Notes under the pieces: model-generated | The model's database searches: none | Told to the model about the DNA's origin: nothing | Seen by the model: only the letters and a program-made list of their open reading frames with translations | Origin: a virus | Virus record (IMG/VR): IMGVR_UViG_3300020580_000027 | Span: 1-45,197 of that record | DNA length: 45,197 bases | Direction: 5' to 3' (one strand) | Program-made: the position numbers and the translations under genes | Part shown: positions 6,629-12,112 of the stretch, piece after piece | How the letters are laid out: each line of letters opens with the position of its first letter | Position numbering within the stretch: position 1 is the first letter of the stretch

Positions 6629-6831
6629 GTCTGCCAATAACGGAACTTACAGAAGAATTACTGATATTGGCGCGTAACTTGCACTTTGCGTTTGAGCGGC
6701 GAGTTACAAAAACTGTGCTTATCGAGGGATTCAAGGCTGAATACGAAGTTATCGAAGTGGACTGGGAGCAGGTAGCCAAAACAATTTTAGAGCGAGAGCG
6801 CCCCTTGCGAGCGGAGGAGGAACAAAAGTGA
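6625..6831 (+). CDS. Hypothetical acidic helical protein
   Basis: A 68-residue protein, ATGA-coupled to the composite gene. It is acidic and helical (TELTEELLILARNLHFAFERR...VDWEQVAKTILERERP) and ends AEEEQK. Many early genes here end in a similar Ala/Glu-rich tail, which doubles at the DNA level as the purine-rich ribosome site for the next gene (GCGGAGGAGGAAC). No function assigned. Confidence 0.65.
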   Translation: MSLPITELTEELLILARNLHFAFERRVTKTVLIEGFKAEYEVIEVDWEQVAKTILERERPLRAEEEQK

Positions 6832-7142
6832 GCGCAGAAGCACAGCGTCGTTGGCGTTCTAATCCAGAAAATAAAGCTAAATACTTACAGGCTTCCCGCG
6901 AATGGAAAAAGCGCAATCGTAAACGCTGTATTCAGCACGAGACGCGCTATGTGCATCGCTACCCAGAGAAGAAAAATGCGTGGAATCTTGTTTACAAGGC
7001 CGTGCGGTCTGGCCGTTTGATTAGACCGACTGGTTGTTCACGTTGCGGAAAACGATGCAAGCCGGAAGCGCATCATCCTGATTACAGCAAGCCGTTAGAA
7101 GTGGTTTGGCTTTGTGAGGTATGCCACAAAAATGAGCGGTAG
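6828..7142 (+). CDS. HNH nuclease-like protein
   Basis: A 104-residue protein from GTG 6828, with GGAGGAGG upstream. The N-terminus is basic and helical (RRWRSNPENKAKYLQASREWKKRNRKR). The C-terminal half, CSRCGKRCKPEAHHPDYSKPLEVVWLCEVCH, is a very common phage HNH-type zinc domain: Cys70, Cys73, the His82-His83-x-Asp85 catalytic motif, then Cys96, Cys99 and His100. Expected to nick or cut DNA. This is the second of three HNH genes here; the other two are at 727 and 43877. Confidence 0.82.
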   Translation: MSAEAQRRWRSNPENKAKYLQASREWKKRNRKRCIQHETRYVHRYPEKKNAWNLVYKAVRSGRLIRPTGCSRCGKRCKPEAHHPDYSKPLEVVWLCEVCHKNER

Positions 7143-7356
7143 TAAGCCAACGCCCAGATATGTGCTCTACGAAACTGCGCGCTATCTTGCTTGGCATCAA
7201 GGACCGCGAATGGGCATTCTCGACAAGAAAGCGGGCGTAACGCTTGCGATTCCATTTGCGGTGTTGGTGCGCATCACGCAAAGAGCAATTCAAATGGGCC
7301 ACGCGCGCCCCACGCCACCCCAAGTTCCAGGCCCAACCGGGGAGCGCGAGAAATAG
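7132..7356 (+). CDS. Hypothetical early protein
   Basis: A 74-residue protein from ATG 7132, overlapping the HNH gene by 11 bases. Positively charged, with a central segment GVTLAIPFAVLVRITQRAIQ that is hydrophobic but too polar for a clear membrane helix. The C-terminus is Pro-rich. No family recognised. Confidence 0.6.
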   Translation: MSGSKPTPRYVLYETARYLAWHQGPRMGILDKKAGVTLAIPFAVLVRITQRAIQMGHARPTPPQVPGPTGEREK

Positions 7357-7359
7357 CGC

Positions 7360-7389
7360 TTGACGCGCACCAGCTCACAGCGCGATACT
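7360..7389 (+). promoter_or_regulatory. Possible promoter, leaderless type
   Basis: TTGACG (7360-7365), 18-bp spacer, GATACT (7384-7389). The predicted start, seven bases on, is 7396, exactly the A of ATG 7396, which has no ribosome site. The -10 is only a four-of-six match. It would give the TerS-like gene its own transcription. Confidence 0.4.
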
Positions 7390-7395
7390 CAGCGC

Positions 7396-7572
7396 ATGGG
7401 CTTAGTGGGCGACTGGTGCGAATATTACTTCCTCGATTCCAAGGGGAATGTGTGGCGTCCCAGCCCAACAGGGCAATTCGTTTGCCTCACTGAGCGCATC
7501 CCCAGCGACACTTTGGACCTGTCAGCGGAAGATGGCGAATGGCTCAAAGGCGCAAAAATCTCACCGCAATGA
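7396..7572 (+). CDS. Hypothetical protein, 58 residues
   Basis: ATG 7396 has no ribosome site, but a possible promoter places transcription start on it; a TTG at 7360 in the same frame is the alternative. Sequence: WCEYYFLDSKGNVWRPSPTGQFVCLTERIPSDTL, beta-rich with two cysteines. Overlaps the next gene by ATGA. Function unknown. Confidence 0.6.
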   Translation: MGLVGDWCEYYFLDSKGNVWRPSPTGQFVCLTERIPSDTLDLSAEDGEWLKGAKISPQ

Positions 7573-8069
7573 GCAACACACCCAAGAGTGCCCTCCAGAG
7601 CGATCCTAAGGCGATTGTAGGCTACAAAACTCGCAAGTCAATCAAAGCGCCCATCGTTAAAGGCCAAGTATTGCTCCGTCGAGCGCAAGGACAGCCTAAA
7701 TCCCGCATAGCTAAAGATTTAGGGATGGCGCATAATACAGTCACTTCCATCCTGAGAGAGGCGGACTTTGACGGGCAAATCGCGCGTGGCCAAGCTCTAT
7801 GCTCAACTTTAGTGACTAAGGCCGTCGACGTGGTGGACCAGAGACTAACGAAAGGCTCTGAAAATGCTGCATTTAAGCTACTCGAAGGAATTGGAGTCCT
7901 AGGCCGAGAAAGTAAGCCGACGCGGCCGCCAGACACCGGGCTAACGCTGGCCATTCAGAATCTCATGGGCAACGTCAGCGTAACCACAACTAATAGCGCT
8001 TTGCCCGATAATCCACAGCCTGAAACTAAGCAGATTCCGCAAGTGATTGATTCCACGCCAGATAAATAA
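7569..8069 (+). CDS. HTH protein, candidate small terminase subunit
   Basis: A 166-residue protein, ATGA-coupled. A helix-turn-helix spans about residues 42-63 (QPKSRIAKDLGMAHNTVTSILRE). A helical segment follows (ARGQALCSTLVTKAVDVVDQRLTKGSENAAFKLLEGIGVLG), matching phage small-terminase proteins in which the HTH is followed by 'AL..L...l..g....A..vL...GVLG'. The C-terminus is polar and Pro/Thr-rich. TerS binds the packaging start site and recruits TerL; here TerL starts 1.2 kb downstream, after the control region. A transcription regulator is the alternative. Confidence 0.65.
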   Translation: MSNTPKSALQSDPKAIVGYKTRKSIKAPIVKGQVLLRRAQGQPKSRIAKDLGMAHNTVTSILREADFDGQIARGQALCSTLVTKAVDVVDQRLTKGSENAAFKLLEGIGVLGRESKPTRPPDTGLTLAIQNLMGNVSVTTTNSALPDNPQPETKQIPQVIDSTPDK

Positions 8070-8260
8070 TCAAGCTAGTTGACATACGATACCTTATAGG
8101 ACGCATCATTACGTATAGGACTGCCTAGTATTTGCCAGGCGTACCCTAGGGATGCAGCCGCAAAGGAGGGTGGGTCGCTTGTAAAATGCATCTTTTCCCA
8201 TATAACTTTTGCCATTTCGGGTCTAGACGATTTCGCTTGACGTGTCTAGACGGGCATGGT
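8070..8260. promoter_or_regulatory. Intergenic control region, CTAG-rich
   Basis: About 190 non-coding bases between the TerS-like gene and the RHH gene. It holds the direct repeat TATAGGAC (8095 and 8114, 19 bp apart), the palindrome CCTAGG (8145-8150), a TTGACA at 8079 without a good -10, and the start of the GTCTAGAC array. CTAG occurs six times between 8075 and 8269, against fewer than one expected. I see no intrinsic terminator. A pac/cos site or replication origin is possible given its position before the packaging genes, but not shown. Confidence 0.55.
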
Positions 8261-8271
8261 ATGTCTAGACG
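8221..8271. promoter_or_regulatory. Three GTCTAGAC operator-like palindromes
   Basis: Identical GTCTAGACG sequences start at 8221, 8244 and 8263; the 8-bp core is a perfect palindrome. Spacings are 23 and 19 bp. The second lies inside the promoter spacer and the third overlaps the -10 and predicted start. The downstream gene encodes a ribbon-helix-helix protein, a class that binds short palindromes cooperatively (MetJ binds tandem 8-bp boxes), so self-repression is the natural reading. Confidence 0.65.
8237..8265 (+). promoter_or_regulatory. Promoter of RHH/packaging operon
   Basis: TTGACG (8237-8242), 17-bp spacer, TATGTC (8260-8265). Predicted start is 8272-8273, on the ATG. The flanking GTCTAGAC boxes would block polymerase when bound. 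Confidence 0.55.
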
Positions 8272-8272
8272 C

Positions 8273-8599
8273 ATGAAACTCCTAACGGTAAAGGCAGAGG
8301 ACGCGGATTACGCGAGTTGGAAGAAGGCGGCAGTGGAAGCGGGGATGGACTTATCGGGATGGATACGGGAACTGGCGAATGCGGCGCGTGACGGTAAAAA
8401 TTTGCGGGGAGCTAGTTCATATGGTGTGGCTGAACGGCGGGTTAGTGCGCCTGAGCGAGTTGCCGAAGCAAAGCCCAAAAGCAAGCGGACAGAGCTTGCC
8501 GAAGCGGTAGCGGGTAGGACGGGGCATCGGGTGGGGTGTGACTGTTTTCAGTGCGTGCAATCGGAGCGGTTTTTCAAGGCCATGCGCAAGGAGGAATAG
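8273..8599 (+). CDS. Ribbon-helix-helix regulator with C-terminal Cys motif
   Basis: A 108-residue protein. ATG 8273 is chosen because upstream ATGs lie within the operator/promoter; ATG 8261 would add four residues. The N-terminus KLLTVKAEDADYASWKKAAVEAGMDLSGWIRELANAA has the strand plus two helices of Arc/CopG-type RHH DNA-binding proteins. A polar linker and a C-terminal GHRVGCDCFQC motif follow, a common zinc knuckle in phage small proteins. It probably binds the GTCTAGAC boxes overlapping its own promoter and so times expression of the packaging/head operon. No ribosome site is visible, suggesting leaderless translation. Confidence 0.75.
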   Translation: MKLLTVKAEDADYASWKKAAVEAGMDLSGWIRELANAARDGKNLRGASSYGVAERRVSAPERVAEAKPKSKRTELAEAVAGRTGHRVGCDCFQCVQSERFFKAMRKEE

Positions 8600-8776
8600 A
8601 TGGAACGGTATGTAGACCCGACGATTGAGTACGAGCCGTTTGAGGCGCACACGGCGGAATCCAAGTGGCAGTTTTGTAATTGCCAGAGCTGCCAGGAGAA
8701 GCGGGTACGGCTAGACCGGATGCCAGGGCCGAAGATTGACTACGCCACATTTCGCAACAAGGACGAGAAATACTAG
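8600..8776 (+). CDS. Small Cys-containing protein
   Basis: A 58-residue protein starting directly after the RHH stop, with AAGGAGG in the preceding codons as ribosome site. FCNCQSCQEKR provides Cys26, Cys28 and Cys31. The remainder is charged. Possibly zinc-binding. Function unknown. Confidence 0.65.
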   Translation: MERYVDPTIEYEPFEAHTAESKWQFCNCQSCQEKRVRLDRMPGPKIDYATFRNKDEKY

Positions 8777-8792
8777 CGGCGGGAGAAGAACG

Positions 8793-8978
8793 ATGATAAG
8801 GGCTAGCTTTGGATATTTGGGTGGGTTCTTGGTGGGCACGGCGCTGGCGTTCGAGGCTCCGAAGGATTGGATTGGGAGCTGGGTAGTATTTGCGCTAGGG
8901 CTTGGTTTTTATGCTAGCGCTTTCTTATGGGAGCGAGAAAATCTGGCGTCTATAACCATTGTGGCGGGAAGGCGATAA
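8793..8978 (+). CDS. Small two-helix membrane protein
   Basis: A 61-residue protein with GGGAGAAG before ATG. Two hydrophobic segments, about residues 6-19 (FGYLGGFLVGTALA) and 27-44 (IGSWVVFALGLGFYASAF), separated by a short charged loop. It could be a holin-like or inner-membrane protein, but it sits far from the lysis genes. Confidence 0.65.
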   Translation: MIRASFGYLGGFLVGTALAFEAPKDWIGSWVVFALGLGFYASAFLWERENLASITIVAGRR

Positions 8979-8982
8979 TCGC

Positions 8983-9063
8983 ATGAGCACTTTGCTGGTG
9001 ATTGGGCTATGCTACCTGTTCTGGCGCTGGCTGGACTACGCCGAGCGGCCCAAGAGCAAATGA
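8983..9063 (+). CDS. 26-residue membrane peptide
   Basis: A tiny frame: one hydrophobic helix (STLLVIGLCYLFWRWL) and a charged tail (DYAERPKSK). Position and operon spacing fit a real gene, but length alone cannot prove it. Confidence 0.4.
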   Translation: MSTLLVIGLCYLFWRWLDYAERPKSK

Positions 9064-9064
9064 C

Positions 9065-9256
9065 ATGAAAGGGAAAATCACAGTAAGCGATGCTTCCAGC
9101 TATCGCCCTGGGCAGTTAGTTGCCTTTTACACCAGCAGCGGTAAATTGCGTGGCCCTTTCTATGTTTCCAAGATTCTTTCCGAGACAACCATGCGTATTA
9201 GACTAGATACTTGGTTCTGGCGTCTATTCTTTAGAATTAGGGCATTTTTCAGCTAA
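9065..9256 (+). CDS. Hypothetical beta-barrel-like small protein
   Basis: A 63-residue protein from ATG 9065. It reads KITVSDASSYRPGQLVAFYTSSGKLRGPFYVSKIL and ends aromatic/basic (WFWRLFFRIRAFF). The P-G-Q-L-V pattern recalls small SH3-like or OB beta-barrels. Its last stop base is the A of the TerL ATG. Confidence 0.6.
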   Translation: MKGKITVSDASSYRPGQLVAFYTSSGKLRGPFYVSKILSETTMRIRLDTWFWRLFFRIRAFFS

Positions 9257-10758
9257 TGGGCTATCGCCAAGGAATCCTTGAGCTAAAAGACGCCATCACC
9301 GGCCTGGAAAAACTCCCCAAGTCCAAACGCTTTGTAACTTCCTCTTTCTTCGGCTCCGCCTACGTTGGCGGGGAAGGTTCGTCTAAGACGGCCTCTCTCT
9401 GTCTCTCCGCTATCTGTAACGCCATTATTGACCCTGGCGGGAAGTCGCTAATTGGCCGTCTTAATATGCCAGCGCTTGAATCCACGACAATGAACGATTT
9501 CCTGAGCATGGTGCCCGAAGATATGGGCGAGTGGAAAGAGCAGCCAAAAACTTGGACATTCAACAACGGCCATACGGTCATTTTCCGGCACTTGGACATT
9601 ACCGACCCCAAGGTGCAAGGGCACATCAAGTCCGAGAATCTTAGCTGCGTGTACATAGACGAAGCCTCGGAAGTCGATGAAAAGGTGTTTTTGCTGGTGG
9701 TTGGGCGCTTGCGGCGCTCAGGAGCCAAACGGCGTCTCCTGCGTCTTTCTTCCAACCCTGCTGGCCACGATTATATGTGGAAGCACTTTTTCGACCCGCA
9801 GCGCAAGCCGGAATGGAAGCAACTATTCGAGGGCATCAGCTCCTCTTCGATGGATAACGTGTTTTTGCCGGAAGATTACGTGTCCATCCGCAAATCGGTC
9901 TATCCGCCCGACTGGGCCGACCGCTTCATCTATGGGCACTTCTCGGATTTTACCGACCTCGTTTACAAGGAGTTTGGAGAAGAGTCACATGGCTGGGACG
10001 ATTCGCCGGGCCGTGAATGGCAGGTGTTCAACGGGCGCTCGACCCCACCGCTCGACTGGCCTGTGTATGTGGGCATGGACATAGGCGGCGGCGAGGAAGG
10101 CGACCCCTGGGCTATTCCTTTAGCGAGTCTTGCTCCAAACGGCTTTCTCTATCAGTTTGGCGAGATTTACGGGTCGGATTTGCGCATCGCTCCGATTGCC
10201 GAGCAGTACCACATGCTCATGCAAGGTCGGATGCTCGAAGGCATGGCCTACGACTACGCACAGAGAGCCGCAGCCATCGAACTTGAGGATTACAACTTCC
10301 CCGGCCAAGCGGCGGTGAAGGATGTGAAGCCCGGACTATTCAAGTGCGCGCAATATTTCCACATTGATTCCACGCTCAGTCATCCATTTAATCCTGCGAT
10401 TGCCGGAAGTCCGCGCTACTTCATCGCCAAATCATGCGAGAACACTATCCGGGAACTGTCAGGCTACAAATGGGCCAAAGACAGGTCCGGCAACGCCAAA
10501 AACGAGCCAGGGCATGAAAATTCGCACTGCCCTGATGGCATCCGCTATCTGATTCACACCTTCCGCCCATTGCCCAGCGAAATAAAAAAGGTGGAGAAGT
10601 GGGAGAATCCCGCGCTCGACTACGCCAGCAAGATGTTCTGGCTGAGGAAGCACGAAGCAGAGCAAAAAGAGGCTAAGATGAAGCGCACTGGATTTCTTTC
10701 TAGACGTTTGCTCGAAGCTAGAGTAAAACAACAAGGCAGGAGCATACCGCCGCAATGA
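9256..10758 (+). CDS. terL: Terminase large subunit
   Basis: A 500-residue DNA-packaging motor and nuclease. Walker A-like GGEGSSKT lies at residues 38-45, Walker B CVYIDE at 131-136, and the coupling motif SSNPAG at 165-170. The C-terminal RNase H-like nuclease has Asp275 in YVGMDIGGG, Asp333 in MAYDYAQRAA and Asp427 in CPDGIRYLIHTF. The protein binds the portal, hydrolyses ATP to pump DNA and makes the cuts that start and end packaging. Length and domain order are complete for the family. It starts in the TAATG overlap with the preceding gene. Confidence 0.95.
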   Translation: MGYRQGILELKDAITGLEKLPKSKRFVTSSFFGSAYVGGEGSSKTASLCLSAICNAIIDPGGKSLIGRLNMPALESTTMNDFLSMVPEDMGEWKEQPKTWTFNNGHTVIFRHLDITDPKVQGHIKSENLSCVYIDEASEVDEKVFLLVVGRLRRSGAKRRLLRLSSNPAGHDYMWKHFFDPQRKPEWKQLFEGISSSSMDNVFLPEDYVSIRKSVYPPDWADRFIYGHFSDFTDLVYKEFGEESHGWDDSPGREWQVFNGRSTPPLDWPVYVGMDIGGGEEGDPWAIPLASLAPNGFLYQFGEIYGSDLRIAPIAEQYHMLMQGRMLEGMAYDYAQRAAAIELEDYNFPGQAAVKDVKPGLFKCAQYFHIDSTLSHPFNPAIAGSPRYFIAKSCENTIRELSGYKWAKDRSGNAKNEPGHENSHCPDGIRYLIHTFRPLPSEIKKVEKWENPALDYASKMFWLRKHEAEQKEAKMKRTGFLSRRLLEARVKQQGRSIPPQ

Positions 10759-11402
10759 GCCGCAGCGACCTGAAAATAATCGAAGGCGGTTTCCCGATTT
10801 ACGGCAACAACCAGAAACGTAAGGTCAACGCCATGCGAATGGCTTTCTCAGCACCAGAATCCGATGCTCCGGTAATCAACACCAAAGGCGAAGCGTTGTT
10901 CACCACCGCCGAGGAAATGGACAACGAGCCGGCCTCCTGCTACAACTGCCAGCAATACAATTTCACAGCGAAAACGTGTATGTATATCGGCAAGCGCATC
11001 GCCATTATGAAATTCATTTGGCCTAGGGAAGCTACTGCCGATGCCAAGCAGATAGAATATTGGCCCTGCTGTAGCTACCAAATGTTTGGCGAACCAAACA
11101 AAGGCGAAGCAATCTATAAAGCGCAGTCTGACCCTGATAATATGGGCCTTCTCTGGATTAACGCTCCGAAACTTGGGCAGGAGTACGGGGGAGCGAATTG
11201 CGGTGGAGTAAACGGCGGGGACGATTGCGACCATTATAAAACTGACGGCGACAAAGCCAAGTGGGAAAGCCCCACGGCGTTTTGCCGCGCATTGCAGATT
11301 AACGTGGCCGCAGGTGACGTGTGCTGTCAGTGGCGCGACGATGATAAACTAGAATGGCAAGACGCGCAAAGGTTAATAAGGGAACTCAATGGGACAAGCT
11401 GA
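10755..11402 (+). CDS. Cys-rich protein, possibly metal-cluster binding
   Basis: A 215-residue protein, ATGA-coupled to terL. It has about 14 cysteines, including CYNCQQYNFTAKTC, PCCSY, ANCGG, DDCDHY and DVCCQW. The layout (CxxC near an aromatic, then late Cys in 'CxxW') recalls phage proteins annotated as high-potential iron-sulfur-like, often found near terminase and portal genes. An Fe-S or zinc site is inferred; I cannot assign the family securely. Confidence 0.7.
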   Translation: MSRSDLKIIEGGFPIYGNNQKRKVNAMRMAFSAPESDAPVINTKGEALFTTAEEMDNEPASCYNCQQYNFTAKTCMYIGKRIAIMKFIWPREATADAKQIEYWPCCSYQMFGEPNKGEAIYKAQSDPDNMGLLWINAPKLGQEYGGANCGGVNGGDDCDHYKTDGDKAKWESPTAFCRALQINVAAGDVCCQWRDDDKLEWQDAQRLIRELNGTS

Positions 11403-11544
11403 CCTATCCTCTTCTGGCAATCTTATGAAGCCCTTAGTGCTAGCAGCAATCAAGCTCGCTAAAGGAAAATCAGGGGACAAATCCAAGAAAAAAGCGGAAA
11501 TTAAGATGAAGCAAAAAGTCGCTATCAAGGTTAAACATGGCTGA
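11389..11544 (+). CDS. 51-residue lysine-rich protein
   Basis: From ATG 11389, overlapping the previous gene by 14 bases. About 15 of 51 residues are Lys (KGKSGDKSKKKAEIKMKQK). The charge suggests DNA or RNA contact. The next gene begins inside its end (ATGGCTGA). GGGAACTC upstream is a weak ribosome site. Confidence 0.5.
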   Translation: MGQADLSSSGNLMKPLVLAAIKLAKGKSGDKSKKKAEIKMKQKVAIKVKHG

Positions 11545-11776
11545 GGATACCGCACGCACGCAACTGGAAGCGCAAATCGCACAGGAAGCCCGCGAACTTA
11601 AAGACGCTCCGATAATCCAACCCATCATCGGTGCGATTGCGCGCTGCCACATCTGTGGAGCCGTGATTCCCGCTAGCGAGATTCAGCCTTTCCGCGAAGG
11701 CTTCCATGAGATACATACCGCATTGCCGCAACGCAAAGCATGTTCGCGCTGCCATCCAGATAGAGGCATAACATGA
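11537..11776 (+). CDS. Zinc ribbon protein in packaging operon
   Basis: A 79-residue protein. N-terminal helix (TQLEAQIAQEARELK), then CHICGAVIPASE and CSRCH, two CxxC knuckles about 33 residues apart forming one zinc site. Similar ribbons are encoded beside and inside the portal gene. Role in assembly or regulation unknown. Confidence 0.7.
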   Translation: MAEDTARTQLEAQIAQEARELKDAPIIQPIIGAIARCHICGAVIPASEIQPFREGFHEIHTALPQRKACSRCHPDRGIT

Positions 11777-11940
11777 ATGACGATTGGGACAGCTATTCGA
11801 GAGAGGAGTTGAAAAATGTGGCAGGTGCCCTACTTGATTTGCGTCGTCGTTTTGGCAGCGCTCCTGTTGGCCAGGGAGAGCCAGCACGCGAGAATCCAGC
11901 GCCACCTAATCGACAAGATTCTGGTGAGAAAGGGGAGTGA
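11773..11940 (+). CDS. Possible 55-residue protein in overlapping frame
   Basis: ATG 11773 overlaps the previous stop (ATGA), and the frame runs to TGA 11940, sharing 125 bases with the gene at 11816 in another frame. It reads EELKNVAGALLDLRRRFGS and a Pro/Glu-rich tail. Its translational coupling supports it; the start signal of the overlapping gene, GAGAGGAG, lies inside it. It may be a short leader for coupling rather than a functional protein. Confidence 0.4.
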   Translation: MNDDWDSYSREELKNVAGALLDLRRRFGSAPVGQGEPARENPAPPNRQDSGEKGE

Positions 11941-12112
11941 GGAGTTGCCCGCTTCGCCGGTCGAGAAGCTGATGGACAATATCGCGGAATCGCGCAAGCC
12001 GTATCCGAAGGACAAAGCATTGGCGGACATAGAAAAGAAAATAGAGCGCAGGAAGAACGCCATTCACTTTAACGTTCCGGGGATGCCAGTGTTTCCAGAA
12101 AAGAGCAAATAA
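11816..12112 (+). CDS. Membrane-anchored small protein
   Basis: A 98-residue protein from ATG 11816 with GAGAGGAG seven bases upstream. An N-terminal hydrophobic helix (VPYLICVVVLAALLLA) is followed by a charged helical region (IQRHLIDKILVRKG, ALADIEKKIERRK). Probably a single-pass inner-membrane protein with its bulk in the cytoplasm or periplasm. It directly precedes the portal gene; function unknown. Confidence 0.7.
   Translation: MWQVPYLICVVVLAALLLARESQHARIQRHLIDKILVRKGSEELPASPVEKLMDNIAESRKPYPKDKALADIEKKIERRKNAIHFNVPGMPVFPEKSK

Noticed and set aside
8079-8107. TTGACA at 8079 as promoter
   Set aside because: The sequence at -10 distance is CGCATC; the nearby TATAGG is only 10 bases away.
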